A stretch of 64,000 nt of DNA from Alphaproteobacteria bacterium (GCA_028281925.1 JANQIX010000014.1:25168-89167), one strand, 5' to 3'; numbered from the stretch's first letter, positions 1 to 9,507 are shown. Translations and numbers: made by a program. The notes: generated from the sequence alone by a model not told the origin.

Positions 1-389
1 GGCAAGTCGTACGACGTATGCCTTTCCTTGCTTGCGAGACCGTGTCTCGTCCGTGGGCGCATAATGCCCGCCGCGGCGAAGGCAGCAGCGACAGATGCTC
101 CAACGGAAAGACCGCCATGCGGGTGGTCTGGTACGCTGACCCTGGAAGTACGAATCCCAGGATAGGGCTTTCCTTACTGTTCGTAGCGATACCGCCAAAC
201 TAACCGGCGTGGTGCTCCGAGGGAGGCGGTGACGATCAGTGCGGCATGTTGCACCACTCAGTCGTCGCCAAGGGCATCGGCACCACTTCACTTTGAATTC
301 GGGTTAATGCGGCATTCCGGCGCAACAGGGGGCCGCCAACAGGCGGCCGATCTGTTCAGAGCTACGGACGACGGCAGGGAGGTGAAGGC
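1..389. other. Leader / intergenic region upstream of iorA, no gene recognised
   Basis: I see no credible protein-coding gene here. A 21-nt hairpin lies at 109-129: an 8-bp stem with one G-U pair and a 5-nt loop. A smaller GAGAC/GTCTC stem lies at 37-49. A purine-rich Shine-Dalgarno stretch (GGGAGGTGAAGG) sits just before the iorA start. The long leader could carry promoter or regulatory RNA structure for the molybdenum hydroxylase operon, but I could not fit it to a known riboswitch consensus. Confidence 0.4.
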
Positions 390-848
390 ATGGTTTCCCT
401 AATGATCAATGGCACGGAGCATACGGTCGATGTCGATCCCGACATGCCGCTGCTCTGGGTGATACGCGACGTGCTGGGCATGACCGGCACGAAATTCGGG
501 TGCGGTCTGGCCGTTTGCGGCGCCTGCACCGTGCATATGGATGGATTTCCCATCCGTTCGTGCCAGACGCCCGTCTCAACGGTCGAAGGCGCGTCCATCA
601 CAACGGTTGAGGGGCTGGACGATCCAGTCGCCCAGGCCGTTCAGGATGCGTGGGTGGAACTGGACGTGCCGCAATGTGGCTACTGCCAGTCGGGACAGGT
701 GATGTCCGCCGTGTCGTTGCTGCGGGACATCCCGAGCCCGACGGACGAAGACATCGATGCGATGATGGGCGGCAACATCTGTCGCTGCGCTACCTACCAC
801 CGCATTCGCGCGGCCGTGCATGCCGCCGCCGACAAGTTGGAGGGGTGA
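390..848 (+). CDS. iorA: Isoquinoline 1-oxidoreductase-type alpha subunit, [2Fe-2S] protein
   Basis: This is the small iron-sulphur subunit of a xanthine-oxidase-family molybdenum hydroxylase; it passes electrons from the Mo site of the large subunit to an acceptor. At 152 residues it has the usual family length. The plant-ferredoxin-type cluster ligands are C38, C43, C46 and C58, and the second [2Fe-2S] cluster has C96, C99, C131 and C133 in the GYCQSGQ and NICRC contexts. A good Shine-Dalgarno precedes the ATG. The large-subunit gene starts 1 nt after the stop codon, so the two are co-transcribed. Two-subunit enzymes of this type lack a separate FAD subunit, and none is present here. The natural substrate cannot be read from sequence; an aldehyde or N-heterocycle is typical. 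Confidence 0.88.
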   Translation: MVSLMINGTEHTVDVDPDMPLLWVIRDVLGMTGTKFGCGLAVCGACTVHMDGFPIRSCQTPVSTVEGASITTVEGLDDPVAQAVQDAWVELDVPQCGYCQSGQVMSAVSLLRDIPSPTDEDIDAMMGGNICRCATYHRIRAAVHAAADKLEG

Positions 849-849
849 G

Positions 850-3054
850 ATGCTGGCCAGACTGCTGCGCAACACTGCCATCCAGTCGTCCCGCCGCGGC
901 TTCCTGATCGGCGCCATTGCGTCGGCTGGCGGCTTCGTCGTCGGGTACCATCTGACAGGGGGCCAGGCGCGCGCTGCCGGCCCCGTTGCCGAAGCGGCCC
1001 TCGCCGATCCGTTCGCGGGCTATGTGCGCATTGGTGCGGACAACCGCGTGACCGTTCTGTCGGCCCATTTCGAGATGGGGCAGGGCAGCTACAACGGCAT
1101 CGCCACCCTGGTCGCTGAAGAGCTGGATGCCGCCTGGGACCAGATGGACGTCGAAGGCGCTGCCGGCAATCCCGCGCTCTACGGCAACCTCGCCTGGGGC
1201 GGAGCGATCCAGGGCACCGGCGGTTCCACGGCCATGGCGTCATCGTTTGATCGCTACCGGCAGGCCGGCGCGGCCGCCCGGGCCATGCTGGTGGCAGCCG
1301 CCGCGGAAGAGTGGGGTGTGCCTGCCGAAGAGATCTCGGTGGCCGAGGGCGTTGTCAGCCATGCCTCCGGCGCCAGCGCCACCTTCGGTGAGCTGGCCGA
1401 GCGGGCTTCGGCGCAGCCGCTGCCGGGCGACGTCCAACTCAAGGATCGCGGCGACTGGCGGCTGATCGGCAACGAGACGCTGCCGCGCTATGACTCCCGG
1501 CCGAAGGTGGAAGGCCGGCAGGACTACACCATCGACATCAAGCTGCCCGGCATGCTGACGGCGGTGATGATCCACCCGCCGCGGTTCGGGGCGACGCTCG
1601 TGTCCTTCGATGCCACCGAGGCGCTGACCATGCCGGGTATCGTCGACGTGGTCGAGACGCCGCGCGGCGTGGCCGTTGTCGGTGAGCACTATTGGGCCGC
1701 GCTACAGGCGCGCGACCGGGTGGTGGCGGAGTGGGACGAAAGCGGCGCAGAGACGCGCAGCACGCCCGAACTTCTGGAAGAGTATCGCGCGCTCGCGGTC
1801 GAGCCGGGCCAGGCGGTGGCCCGCGACGACGGCAATGTGGAGGAGGCACTGGCGGCCGCTGAAACGGTGCTGGAGTCGACCTTCGAGGTCCCGTATCTGG
1901 CGCATGCAGCTCTTGAGCCGATGAACGCCGTCGTGCGCCGCAACGAGGACGGCACGCTGGAGGTCTGGGGCGGGCACCAGCTGCCCGATCTCTATCAGGC
2001 TGTGGCGGCCGGCATCGCCGAAGTCACGCCGGACAAGGTGCGGATGCACGTGATGAAGACGGGCGGCAGCTTCGGCCGCCGCGCCGTTGCCGATGCCGAT
2101 GTCATCGTCGAGGCGGTGTCGATCGCAAAGGCCCTCGACTGGCGTGCGCCGGTCCAGGTTCAGTGGTCGCGTGAAGATGACACCCGCGCCGGCCGGTTCC
2201 GGCCGATGTATGTGCACCGGCTGCGCGCCGGCCTGGATGCCGACGGCAATCTGGTGGCCTGGCACAACCACATCGTGGGCCAGTCGATCCTGCGCGGCAC
2301 GCCGTTCGAGGGCTTCATGGTCACCAACGGGGTCGACCTGACCTCCGTCGAAGGGGCCAACAACCTGCCCTATGCCATACCCAATATGCGCGTCGATCTG
2401 ACGACCACGGATGTCGGCGTGCCGGTGCTGTGGTGGCGGGCCGTGGGATCAACCCACACGGCTTTCGCCGTCGAGGCGTTCCTGGACGAGGTGGCGGAGG
2501 CCGCGGGCCAAGATCCGGTCGAGTACCGGCTGGGCATGCTGGAGGGCCATCCGCGCCATGCGGCCGTGCTGCGTCTGGCGGCGGAGAAGGCCGGCTGGGG
2601 CGAGGCGCCGCCGGAGGGCCGCTTCCGCGGCATCGCGCTGGCGGAGTCTTTCAACAGCTATGTTGCGCAGGTGGCCGAGGTGTCGGTCGACGAGGCGGGA
2701 CGTACGCGGGTGCATCGGGTGGTCTGCGCCGTCGACTGCGGCACGCCCATCAACCCGGATCAGATCCGCGCCCAGATGGAAGGCGGCATCGGCTTCGGCC
2801 TCGGCGCCATCTTGCGGTCGGAGATCACGCTGACCGAAGGCTATGTGGACCAGGACAACTTCCACACCTACGAGGTGCTGCGCATCGAAGAGATGCCGCA
2901 GGTGGAAGTGCACATCGTCCCGTCGGAGGAGCCGCCAACGGGCGTGGGCGAACCGGGCGTGCCACCGATCGGGCCGGCTGTGGTGAACGCGGTCTATTCC
3001 GCAACGCGCACCCGCTACCGCAGCCTGCCGCTGACCCGCCACGGCGCGGTGTAG
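850..3054 (+). CDS. iorB: Isoquinoline 1-oxidoreductase-type beta subunit, molybdopterin-binding, Tat-exported
   Basis: This is the catalytic large subunit that binds the molybdenum-cytosine dinucleotide cofactor and hydroxylates the substrate. I chose the ATG at 850 because GGAGGGG lies just upstream and because it places a twin-arginine signal at residues 12-30 (SRRGFLIG followed by a short hydrophobic stretch). An earlier in-frame ATG at 820 overlaps iorA and lacks a ribosome site. Near the C-terminus, [11 protein letters not shown] carries the conserved glutamate that acts as catalytic base in the family. The length of about 734 residues is normal for IorB, which is shorter than xanthine dehydrogenase. 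The Tat signal predicts that the folded, cofactor-loaded heterodimer is exported to the periplasm. No XdhC-type maturation gene lies in the window. Confidence 0.88.
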   Translation: MLARLLRNTAIQSSRRGFLIGAIASAGGFVVGYHLTGGQARAAGPVAEAALADPFAGYVRIGADNRVTVLSAHFEMGQGSYNGIATLVAEELDAAWDQMDVEGAAGNPALYGNLAWGGAIQGTGGSTAMASSFDRYRQAGAAARAMLVAAAAEEWGVPAEEISVAEGVVSHASGASATFGELAERASAQPLPGDVQLKDRGDWRLIGNETLPRYDSRPKVEGRQDYTIDIKLPGMLTAVMIHPPRFGATLVSFDATEALTMPGIVDVVETPRGVAVVGEHYWAALQARDRVVAEWDESGAETRSTPELLEEYRALAVEPGQAVARDDGNVEEALAAAETVLESTFEVPYLAHAALEPMNAVVRRNEDGTLEVWGGHQLPDLYQAVAAGIAEVTPDKVRMHVMKTGGSFGRRAVADADVIVEAVSIAKALDWRAPVQVQWSREDDTRAGRFRPMYVHRLRAGLDADGNLVAWHNHIVGQSILRGTPFEGFMVTNGVDLTSVEGANNLPYAIPNMRVDLTTTDVGVPVLWWRAVGSTHTAFAVEAFLDEVAEAAGQDPVEYRLGMLEGHPRHAAVLRLAAEKAGWGEAPPEGRFRGIALAESFNSYVAQVAEVSVDEAGRTRVHRVVCAVDCGTPINPDQIRAQMEGGIGFGLGAILRSEITLTEGYVDQDNFHTYEVLRIEEMPQVEVHIVPSEEPPTGVGEPGVPPIGPAVVNAVYSATRTRYRSLPLTRHGAV

Positions 3055-3078
3055 CCGGCCGGCGAACTTGAGCTATCC

Positions 3079-3108
3079 GGGGGGCAGAGACGACGCACTC
3101 TGCCCCCC
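3079..3108 (+). terminator. Intrinsic-terminator-like hairpin after iorB
   Basis: A perfect 11-bp GC-rich stem (3079-3089 with 3098-3108) has an 8-nt loop and is followed by ATTTGC, only a short T run. It begins 25 nt after the iorB stop and is the natural end of the iorAB transcript. Confidence 0.7.
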
Positions 3109-3197
3109 ATTTGCTTCCGCGAGGGTCCGGCCACGAGAAATCCATCTTTCGGCGCCATGGTGACTGCGAAAGGTCCGTCTCCATGGAGGGCTGCAAG

Positions 3198-3674
3198 ATG
3201 AACCGACGGGTGTCTATCGGCTTGGTCTGCGCTCTCGCCGGCACGGCGGCGACGTTGGATCCAGGTGGCGTCTTCGCGCAGTCGGGGCGCACGGTCCAGC
3301 ATTCCCTCGGCTTCACCATCGAGGTCGGCGACCTGGCCAAGGTTGACGTCACCGATGCCGGTTTCCGGATCTTGCCGGAAGGCGTCGCGGATGTCCGGTC
3401 ACCGCCGACGATCGATGTCCTGTTCCACGTGGAGGCCCTACCCGGTCCGCTTGCCGAGAGCCGACGGGTCGACGGTCGCACGGTGGACTACGATATCGAA
3501 GCCGTGACCGTGGGCTCCGGCGGCACCGAATACACGCTGACAGTTAGGCTCCCCATGTGCGGTTCGGTGTTCGAACTGCGCCACCACGAGCAGTGCGAGT
3601 TCTGCGGCGAGCCTGACTTCGCGGCCGGCTGGGCGATCGTCGCAAGTGCTGCCTGCGAACAGGATGGCGGCTGA
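3198..3674 (+). CDS. Exported hypothetical protein
   Basis: I do not recognise the family. I chose the ATG at 3198 because GGAGGG lies 6 nt upstream and because it yields a signal peptide: MNRR, a hydrophobic stretch, then a likely cleavage after VFA at about residue 27. The mature part of about 130 residues is beta-rich in character. Its C-terminal third has five cysteines (MCG, EQCEFCGE and AACE contexts), which suggests disulphides or metal binding in the periplasm. In-frame codons upstream to 3111 run into the terminator hairpin and are unlikely to be translated. It is a monocistronic gene between the iorAB terminator and an IS remnant. Confidence 0.55.
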   Translation: MNRRVSIGLVCALAGTAATLDPGGVFAQSGRTVQHSLGFTIEVGDLAKVDVTDAGFRILPEGVADVRSPPTIDVLFHVEALPGPLAESRRVDGRTVDYDIEAVTVGSGGTEYTLTVRLPMCGSVFELRHHEQCEFCGEPDFAAGWAIVASAACEQDGG

Positions 3675-3718
3675 CCCCTAAGGGTCTGTCGACAGGCATC
3701 ACCCCAATCCACCCTATG

Positions 3719-3754
3719 CCCTCCCCCTTGATGGGGGAGGGTTGGGTGGGGGTG
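3719..3754 (+). repeat. GC-rich palindromic intergenic repeat, copy 1
   Basis: This 36-bp element is built on the palindrome CCCTCCCCCTTGATGGGGGA plus a GTTGGGTGGGGG tail. The reverse complement recurs at 3933-3969 with a single inserted G. Elements of this form, which read as 'TLPHQGGG' or 'SPIKGEG' in translation, are common dispersed repeats between genes in high-GC proteobacteria. Here the two copies face each other across the IS remnant. Confidence 0.75.
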
Positions 3755-3844
3755 ATCGTGCCGGGTCCAGACCGAGGACATAGGTAACAGTTCAGCCCAG
3801 CGACATGGGTAACAGGCCTCCAAGATTGCGGGGAGGAACCGGCG

Positions 3845-3929
3845 ATGCCTTGGAGAGAGACCTGCACCATCGATGAGCGAATGGGGTTCATAGCGACCTA
3901 TCAGTGGGACGAAGTGAGCGTTGCAGCGC
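3845..3929 (+). pseudogene. IS481-family transposase remnant (N-terminal fragment)
   Basis: The reading frame beginning MPWRETCTIDERMGFIATYQ resembles the first residues of IS481-type transposases, which start with a 'MPWKET..(M/D)ER..F(I/V)..Y' pattern. Homology stops after about 27 codons, where the sequence runs straight into the GC-rich repeat at 3933. Upstream, two near-identical 14-mers (GACATAGGTAACAG at 3777-3790 and GACATGGGTAACAG at 3802-3815) look like the tandem terminal motifs of such elements. The rest of the transposase and the other IS end are absent. The identification is from memory of the family and needs a database search. Confidence 0.55.
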
Positions 3930-3932
3930 CAC

Positions 3933-3969
3933 CACCCCCACCCGAACCCTCCCCCATCAAGGGGGAGGG
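3933..3969 (-). repeat. GC-rich palindromic intergenic repeat, copy 2 (inverted)
   Basis: This is the reverse complement of the 3719-3754 element, 37 nt long with one extra base. It abuts the broken 3' end of the IS481-like fragment and lies about 20 bp from the 3' end of the oligopeptidase gene. The two copies bound a segment of about 178 bp. Confidence 0.75.
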
Positions 3970-3990
3970 ACCTCTGAATGCCGACAGCCC

Positions 3991-6123
3991 CTACTCCCCG
4001 ATCCCCACGACCCCCAGCAAGAAGGCGTACTGGAAGGCCCAGCGCCGGTAGCCCTCGTACCGACCAGCGTCACCGCCATGGCCGGAATCCATGTCCGTGG
4101 CCAACAGCGCCAGGCTGTCGCCGCCCGTTAGAGCGCGCACGCGGGCGATGTATTTGGCGGGCTGCCAGAAGGGCACTTGGTCGTCGCCAAGGCCGGTCAG
4201 CACCAGCATGGCCGGATAGTCGCGGTCGGCCAGATTGAAATAGGGGTCGTAGGCACGGATCCAGGCATATTCCTCCGCCACCTCCGGGTTGCCCCATTCG
4301 GGATATTCCAGCGTCGTCAGCGGCAGCGACGGATCAAGCATCACGGTGATCACGTCGACGAACGGGACGTTCAGGATGGCTGCGGTGAACAGGTCCGGCC
4401 GCAGGTTCAACACGGCGCCGACGGTCAGGCCGCCGGCGGAGGCGCCCGTCAGAACCATGCGGTCCGGCGAGGTGTAGCCTTCGGCGGCAAGATGTTCGGC
4501 GACGGCAATCGTGTCGGTGAAGGTGTTCATCTTCTCTGCCAGGCGGCCGCCGTCGTACCACGGGTCACCGTATTCGCCGCCGCCGCGGACATGGGCAAAG
4601 GCGAAGATCACGCCGCGGTCCAGCAGGCTGATGATCGTCCGGTCGAAATAGGGATCGTAGACGCTGCCATAGGCGCCATAGGCTTCCAGCAAGAGCGGTG
4701 CGGTCCCATCCATCGGCGTACCGCGCGCGAAGGCCAGCGAGATGGGCACGCGCGTGCCGTCCTCTGCGGTGGCGAAGATGCGCTGTGCCTGGTAGCGCAT
4801 CGGATCATAGCCGCCGGGCACCGGCTCGCGCCGCAGCAGGATCGAGGAGCCCGAGGTCATGTCGAGCGCATAGACGCTGTAGGGCGTGATATGGGACTGG
4901 TAGGTATAGACGTAGGTGTCGGTATCGTAGTCGGGGTTCCATTTGCTGCCGATGGAATAGGCGCGCTCCGGGAATGGGACGGCGCGCAGGTCGCCCGTCG
5001 ACCGGTCATAGATCTCCAGATAGGGTTGGCCGTCGCGCCGCGCCGTCACCAGGATCGCGCGGGCGAAGATGCTCGCGCCGTCCAGCACCACGTCGGGCCG
5101 CTCCGGGATCAGCACCGTCGGCTCGTTGCCGGCCTCCAGGTCCGCCAGCGTGGTGGCCACCAGACGGAAGTTGGGGCCGGTGTCGTTGATCCTGACAATC
5201 ACCTGGCCGCTCGCATGTGTCGCGCCGTACCAGATGCCGGGCTCACGCGGCCGGATCACGAAAGGCTCCGCACCGTGCAGATACGGGTCGAGAAAGCGGA
5301 TTTCCGAGGTATCGCTGGCGCCCGAGCCGATAACCAGATAGCGATTGTCCGCCGACAGACTGATCCCGACGGAGTATTCGGCATCCGTCTCGGTGTAGAT
5401 CACCTGGTCCGGACCGTCGGCGCCGGGGACGTGGCGCCGTACTTCATAGCTACGCAGTGCATCGTCGACGGCGATGTAGTACAGCGCCCGCCCGTCCGGC
5501 CACCAGAGGGAACCGGACACGCCGGAAATGGGCGGTCCCAGGGCTTCGCCCGTATGAAGGTCGCGCAGGTGAAGGTCATAGTCGATGCCGCCGGTGGTGT
5601 CGGTCTGATAGGACAGCAGACGTCCGTCCAGGGTCACGTCCCAGCCGACGACGTCGAAATAGTCGTGCTCGGCAGCCATGGCGTTGACATCGATGACCGT
5701 TTCCACCGGTCCGTCGGGTCCGCTTTGTGTCCTAACCAGGTTCCAGTGCTCATCCCCCTCCGCCACGCGCCAATGGTACCAATAGTCGCCGTATCGGGTC
5801 GGATGGCTGCTGTCGTCTTCGGCCAGTCGGCCGGTCATCTCTTCGAAAAGCGTCTGCTCCAGGCGCGCCAGGGGCGCCATCACCTGATCGGTGTAGTCGT
5901 TTTCTGCGGCGAGATAGTCCAACACCGCCGGATCAGTTTCGTTGCGCAGCCAGGCATAGGGGTCGACCAATTCGTCTCCGTGCACTTCCGTGACGGTCTC
6001 GATGCGTTGTGCAATCGGTGGTTCCCCCGCTCCTGGATCGAGCAGCGACTGTCCGGCCGCCGGGCTCGACGTCCCATCGACGAGGGCGACAATGGGCACC
6101 AACAGCAGGGCGAGCAGGCGCAT
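3991..6123 (-). CDS. ptrB: Oligopeptidase B-type S9 serine peptidase, exported
   Basis: This is a prolyl-oligopeptidase-family (S9A) peptidase of 710 residues, the normal length for oligopeptidase B, which cleaves small peptides after basic residues. An N-terminal seven-blade propeller region is followed by an alpha/beta hydrolase domain. The nucleophile sits in TGASAGGL near residue 559, the acid in LGDDQVPFWQPAKY near 645 and the histidine in DSGHGGDAGR near 678. Unlike the cytosolic E. coli enzyme, it opens with a typical signal peptide (MRLLALLLVPIVALV, with cleavage likely after AAG), so it probably acts in the periplasm on imported or cell-wall-derived peptides. GGAGGA precedes the ATG at good spacing. 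It is transcribed alone and convergent with the IS-remnant region. Confidence 0.85.
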   Translation of the reverse strand: MRLLALLLVPIVALVDGTSSPAAGQSLLDPGAGEPPIAQRIETVTEVHGDELVDPYAWLRNETDPAVLDYLAAENDYTDQVMAPLARLEQTLFEEMTGRLAEDDSSHPTRYGDYWYHWRVAEGDEHWNLVRTQSGPDGPVETVIDVNAMAAEHDYFDVVGWDVTLDGRLLSYQTDTTGGIDYDLHLRDLHTGEALGPPISGVSGSLWWPDGRALYYIAVDDALRSYEVRRHVPGADGPDQVIYTETDAEYSVGISLSADNRYLVIGSGASDTSEIRFLDPYLHGAEPFVIRPREPGIWYGATHASGQVIVRINDTGPNFRLVATTLADLEAGNEPTVLIPERPDVVLDGASIFARAILVTARRDGQPYLEIYDRSTGDLRAVPFPERAYSIGSKWNPDYDTDTYVYTYQSHITPYSVYALDMTSGSSILLRREPVPGGYDPMRYQAQRIFATAEDGTRVPISLAFARGTPMDGTAPLLLEAYGAYGSVYDPYFDRTIISLLDRGVIFAFAHVRGGGEYGDPWYDGGRLAEKMNTFTDTIAVAEHLAAEGYTSPDRMVLTGASAGGLTVGAVLNLRPDLFTAAILNVPFVDVITVMLDPSLPLTTLEYPEWGNPEVAEEYAWIRAYDPYFNLADRDYPAMLVLTGLGDDQVPFWQPAKYIARVRALTGGDSLALLATDMDSGHGGDAGRYEGYRRWAFQYAFLLGVVGIGE

Positions 6124-6320
6124 GGCGATCCTCCATGAGGTCGGTCAGACGATGTCGGCGGAGGGTCGCCCTCAGCGCCTGCGCAGTCTGCGGGGGGCCG
6201 CAGGCGTCACGATGGCGACGGACGATCCGGTCCAGGAACAGTCAGGAGTCCACCCAAAATGGGCGTGATCATGGCCGATCGCAGGTGCAGTGATGTGAAG
6301 CAGCCGGGGAGGGGGCCGGA

Positions 6321-6968
6321 TCAGTACGGAACGTCGAACTCCTCCTCGTCGAACAGCTCGCCCCGCGCCCAGCCGGGGATCGGCGCGGCCGGCCGGATCT
6401 GCGGCGGCGCGCTGGCCGAAACGACGTCGGCCATCCTGCCGACGGTCACCTGTGTCGCCGCCTCAAGGCCGCGGGGGCGGATCCAGGCTTCGCCCACCAG
6501 AACGATCAGGCGCGTCGCCCCGGTGACGGGAGCAACCGTTACGGTGACGTCCGTACCACGCAGGCCGACCGTGGCAACCGGCGTCTGGATCAGATAGCTG
6601 TCACTGGACATCTGCCCGCTGATGAACCGGAGGCCGCCCACTGCGATGCTGCTGACGAGGTCGCCCACACCACTTCCCGGGTCGTAGAGGAATTGGTCCA
6701 GCACGATGTCGGTCTGCGGCCCCAGAGTGATGACCGTATTGTCCATCATATTCAGCCTTGCGGCGCCCGACCGATCCGTCGCGATCTGGTCGAGCATGAA
6801 CACGGTGTCCTCGCGGGCGAGTGAGGTGCGAACGCCGCCGGACGGCGTGCGGTAAGACTGCGTTTGCACCGACGAACAGATACCGGCCGGCTGAGCTACT
6901 GCGTCGGCCGCCGGCAGTCCTGCGAAGAAGCAGAACGACAGTGCAAGACTGATGAGTGGTCTGCGCAT
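6321..6968 (-). CDS. FecR-domain exported protein
   Basis: A protein of 215 residues with a clear signal peptide (residues 1-26, ending DAVAQ) followed by a FecR-like beta domain. The pattern 'G.vrtslareDtVFMLDQI.TD..GAARL.M.D.T.ITLGP.TDIVLDQF' is typical of the domain found in free periplasmic FecR-type proteins rather than in sigma-factor regulators. A later segment has GLRGTDVTVTV, common in the same group. The acidic tail (DEEEFDVPY) is unusual. GGGGAGG lies upstream of the ATG. There is no adjacent sigma factor or TonB receptor, so iron signalling is not supported; a structural or surface role is more likely. Confidence 0.7.
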   Translation of the reverse strand: MRRPLISLALSFCFFAGLPAADAVAQPAGICSSVQTQSYRTPSGGVRTSLAREDTVFMLDQIATDRSGAARLNMMDNTVITLGPQTDIVLDQFLYDPGSGVGDLVSSIAVGGLRFISGQMSSDSYLIQTPVATVGLRGTDVTVTVAPVTGATRLIVLVGEAWIRPRGLEAATQVTVGRMADVVSASAPPQIRPAAPIPGWARGELFDEEEFDVPY

Positions 6969-7239
6969 TGTTTTCAGCCTCCCCTCTTCGCCGTTGCACG
7001 ATGGTTCGAAGGCAGCCGCGGCAATGCAGAAATGATAGCACAGTTGAACATCTATCGCGATGCGGGCTGGCCCTTCGGGAGGTAGGTCGGACTTCCGTGG
7101 TTGCAGTTCCTCGATGTCAGCCGGTCGACCTGGAGCAGCGAACCGATCAGTGTCTCGGTACGTAGAAGAAAGGCGGCGAGGCGCCTATCTGCGTGCCCGG
7201 CGTTGCGTGCCCCTGTTGTGACCGGAGCCACGGTGATCC

Positions 7240-7788
7240 ATGCCCCGTTTTCGTATTGCCCTACCGCTGCTGGCCGCGGCGGGACTTGCACTTGCCGCTT
7301 GCGCCTCCGCGCCGCCGGTTCCAGAGGAGGCGGCCGATGGCGCCCGTTTCGTGCTGGCGGAAGATCTGATCGGCCGGACGGTCGGCGAAGGGCGCTTCAC
7401 GACCATAACCGGGGTTGACCGCAGCTTCACCGTGGAGATCGATGGGCGGATGGAGGGCGACACCGTCGTGCTGGTGGAGGACTTCGTCTATGACGACGGC
7501 GAGACCGACAGGAAGACTTGGCGCCTCACGCGCTTGCCTGACGGCAGCTATGTTGGCACGCGCGAAGACGTTGTCGGCGAGGCACGGGGCTTCCACGACG
7601 GCGAAGCCTTCCGCCTGGAATACACGCTCGACATCCCGACCGATGATGGCGGATCACGTCGGGTCGGGTTTCGTGACGTGCTGGTGGAGCTGCCCGACGG
7701 GTCCATCCTCAACCGTGCCAATGTCGGATGGTGGGGATTCCATGTGGGTGAGGTGGAGCTGACTATCGTCCGCGCGTCCGAAACCTGA
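7240..7788 (+). CDS. DUF3833-family lipoprotein
   Basis: A small lipoprotein of 182 residues. The signal peptide ends in a lipobox (LALAAC, Cys at residue 20), so the protein should be lipid-anchored in the envelope. The rest matches the DUF3833 pattern: an eight-strand-like series with 'G.G.F....G....F.V...G...GD.v.L.EdF.Y.DG' and a W-W-G-F motif near the end. The family has no known function but is often found near photolyase and redox genes. It is divergent from the FecR gene and convergent with the DUF2256 gene, whose 3' end overlaps this one by 135 bp on the opposite strand. Confidence 0.75.
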   Translation: MPRFRIALPLLAAAGLALAACASAPPVPEEAADGARFVLAEDLIGRTVGEGRFTTITGVDRSFTVEIDGRMEGDTVVLVEDFVYDDGETDRKTWRLTRLPDGSYVGTREDVVGEARGFHDGEAFRLEYTLDIPTDDGGSRRVGFRDVLVELPDGSILNRANVGWWGFHVGEVELTIVRASET

Positions 7789-7950
7789 GGCTTCCGCTGC
7801 GGGTGCCAGCCTCGTTCCCACGCGGCCTCGCCGGCACCGGCGCGAGCAGTACCTGACTTCCGGCCAGCAGTCTGCCCAGCGACGCCGCCACACGAACGGC
7901 CGGCCGCACGTGGCGCAGGTCTTCGTTGGCAGGTCGCGCTTCAGCCGCAT
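7654..7950 (-). CDS. DUF2256-domain small zinc-finger-like protein
   Basis: The first 45 residues match DUF2256: 'K..LPTKTCATCGRPFVWRR.W...W..VRYCS.RCR', with paired cysteines suited to bind zinc. The usual family length is 40-60 residues. Here the frame continues to 98 residues, and the tail runs antisense through the last 135 bp of the DUF3833 gene, so the extension may be unconstrained. The gene starts 9 nt after the photolyase stop codon and is the last gene of the DUF3253-photolyase-DUF2256 operon. DUF2256 is recurrently linked to cryptochrome/photolyase genes; its role is unknown. Confidence 0.75.
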   Translation of the reverse strand: MRLKRDLPTKTCATCGRPFVWRRRWADCWPEVRYCSRRCRRGRVGTRLAPAAEASGFGRADDSQLHLTHMESPPSDIGTVEDGPVGQLHQHVTKPDPT

Positions 7951-7959
7951 GACGTGACG

Positions 7960-9507
7960 TCAGAGGTCCAGCGAACGTTGGGCTGCTTTGCCCGCGCGGT
8001 TTCGACCTATGCTGGCGCCTTGCCGCGGCAGCCCGCTCTTGCGGCTGCCGTGGCGGGCCTGGATGACGTCCGCCTCATCGCGAAAGGCGGGTGAACGGCG
8101 GATGGCGTAGATTCGCTCGCGCGCGGCTCTGGCGGCTGCAGCGTGGTCGACGATCGGTGCCGGGTAGTCCCGGCCAAGCCTGCAGCGAACTGCCTCTTGC
8201 TCGATGGCGGACATTCGCCACGGCTCGTGGATGAACGCCTTGGGGACCGCGGCCAGTTCCGGCACCCAGCGCCGAATGAAGTTGCCGTCCGGATCGTGGT
8301 CGTGGGATTGCTTAACCGGATTGTAGACGCGAACCGTATTGATGCCCGTGGTCCCGCTTTGCATCTGCATCTGGTTCCAGTGGATCCCCGGCTCGTAGTC
8401 GGTGAACATCTGGGCCAGGTGCAGGCCGGTTTCGCGCCAATGCAGCCACAGGTGGTATGAGGCAAAGGCCGTCAGCATGGCGCGCATACGGAAATTGATC
8501 CATCCGGTGGCCGTCAGCGACCGCATGCAGGCGTCGACGAAGGGAAAGCCCGTGCGGCCCTGCGCCCACGCGGCGAACAGGCTCGGGTCGAAGGCGCCTT
8601 CGCGCAGCCCCTCATAGCCGCTGTGGACATTGCGGAACTCGTGCTCCGGTGCGTCCTCCAGCTTCTGTATGAAGTGGCAGTGCCAGTGCAGCCGGCCGAT
8701 GAACGCGTTCAGCGCTGTGGCGCGGGTGCCGCTGTCCGCCTGGGGAAGGCGCCTGACGGCATCGAGCCGGCGCCACGCTGCCTGCGCCATCTCGCGCATC
8801 GACAAGGTTCCGACCGCAAGATGAGCCGACAGACGCGAGCAGCTTTCTGCCGCCGTCAGCGGGCTGGACATCTCTTTGTGATAAGCAGCTCCGCGGGTAT
8901 TGAGGAAGCTCGACAGCAGGTCGAGTCCGCTCGCGCGCCCACCCGGTTGGCGGCCTGGACAGTCATCGTCCGCGAGGCCGAGATCGCTTGCTGTCGGGAT
9001 GCGGCCGGGATCGACCGCACTGACGGTACGCAGAGATGGCGGCGTCGGAGCGAGCGGGCGCTGCATGAACCGGTCCCAGCGGCCCGCCCAGCCGGCGCGG
9101 GATTTGAGCCCTCGGATAACCCCATGCTGTTGGATCTCAGTCCAGGAAACCCCCTGGTCCTGCGCCCAGGCCTTGACGGCCTTGTCTCTCGCGTAGGTCC
9201 AGGCGTTGCCGGTTTCCTGATGCGACCAGATCCCGCTGACGCCCACGGTGTCCTTCAATTGCTGCAAGACCTCGGTCACGCGGCCGGTCCGAACGACCAT
9301 CCGTGCGCCTAACTTGCCGAGGTCGGCATCAAGCGCGCGCAGCGACTCCGCGACGAAGCACCAATGCCGGGCTGCTGCGTCCGGCTGGCGCCAGAGTTCC
9401 GGCTCGACAACGTAGAGCGGTAGCACTGGTCCCGCCTTGGCGGCTTCGGCCAGTGCGGCATGATCTGCAAGGCGCAGGTCTCGCTTGAACCAAACGACCT
9501 GGTTCAT
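7960..9507 (-). CDS. Cryptochrome/DNA photolyase family protein
   Basis: A 515-residue flavoprotein of the photolyase/cryptochrome superfamily, which repairs UV-induced pyrimidine dimers with light or senses blue light. The N-terminal antenna-binding HUP domain opens with [16 protein letters not shown]. The C-terminal FAD-binding helical domain includes [26 protein letters not shown], and the [13 protein letters not shown] stretch that lines the flavin and substrate pocket. The C-terminal extension after about residue 470 is basic and low in complexity. The ATGA start overlaps the DUF3253 stop by 4 nt. I cannot tell from sequence alone whether it repairs CPDs or (6-4) lesions or is a sensor. 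Confidence 0.82.
   Translation of the reverse strand: MNQVVWFKRDLRLADHAALAEAAKAGPVLPLYVVEPELWRQPDAAARHWCFVAESLRALDADLGKLGARMVVRTGRVTEVLQQLKDTVGVSGIWSHQETGNAWTYARDKAVKAWAQDQGVSWTEIQQHGVIRGLKSRAGWAGRWDRFMQRPLAPTPPSLRTVSAVDPGRIPTASDLGLADDDCPGRQPGGRASGLDLLSSFLNTRGAAYHKEMSSPLTAAESCSRLSAHLAVGTLSMREMAQAAWRRLDAVRRLPQADSGTRATALNAFIGRLHWHCHFIQKLEDAPEHEFRNVHSGYEGLREGAFDPSLFAAWAQGRTGFPFVDACMRSLTATGWINFRMRAMLTAFASYHLWLHWRETGLHLAQMFTDYEPGIHWNQMQMQSGTTGINTVRVYNPVKQSHDHDPDGNFIRRWVPELAAVPKAFIHEPWRMSAIEQEAVRCRLGRDYPAPIVDHAAAARAARERIYAIRRSPAFRDEADVIQARHGSRKSGLPRQGASIGRNRAGKAAQRSLDL

Noticed and set aside
18..203. Small open frame at the left edge
   Set aside because: It has no ribosome site, odd composition and no recognisable pattern; the true operon start is at 390.
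200..260. Possible molybdenum-cofactor (Moco) riboswitch before iorA
   Set aside because: The stretch CTCCGAGGGAGGCGG has some resemblance, but I could not build the conserved helices or loops of the motif.
4177..6138. Long plus-strand open frame of 653 codons opposite the oligopeptidase gene
   Set aside because: It is the antisense shadow of the S9 peptidase, which has an intact catalytic triad, signal peptide and ribosome site. The plus-strand product has no recognisable pattern and is typical of high-GC antisense frames.
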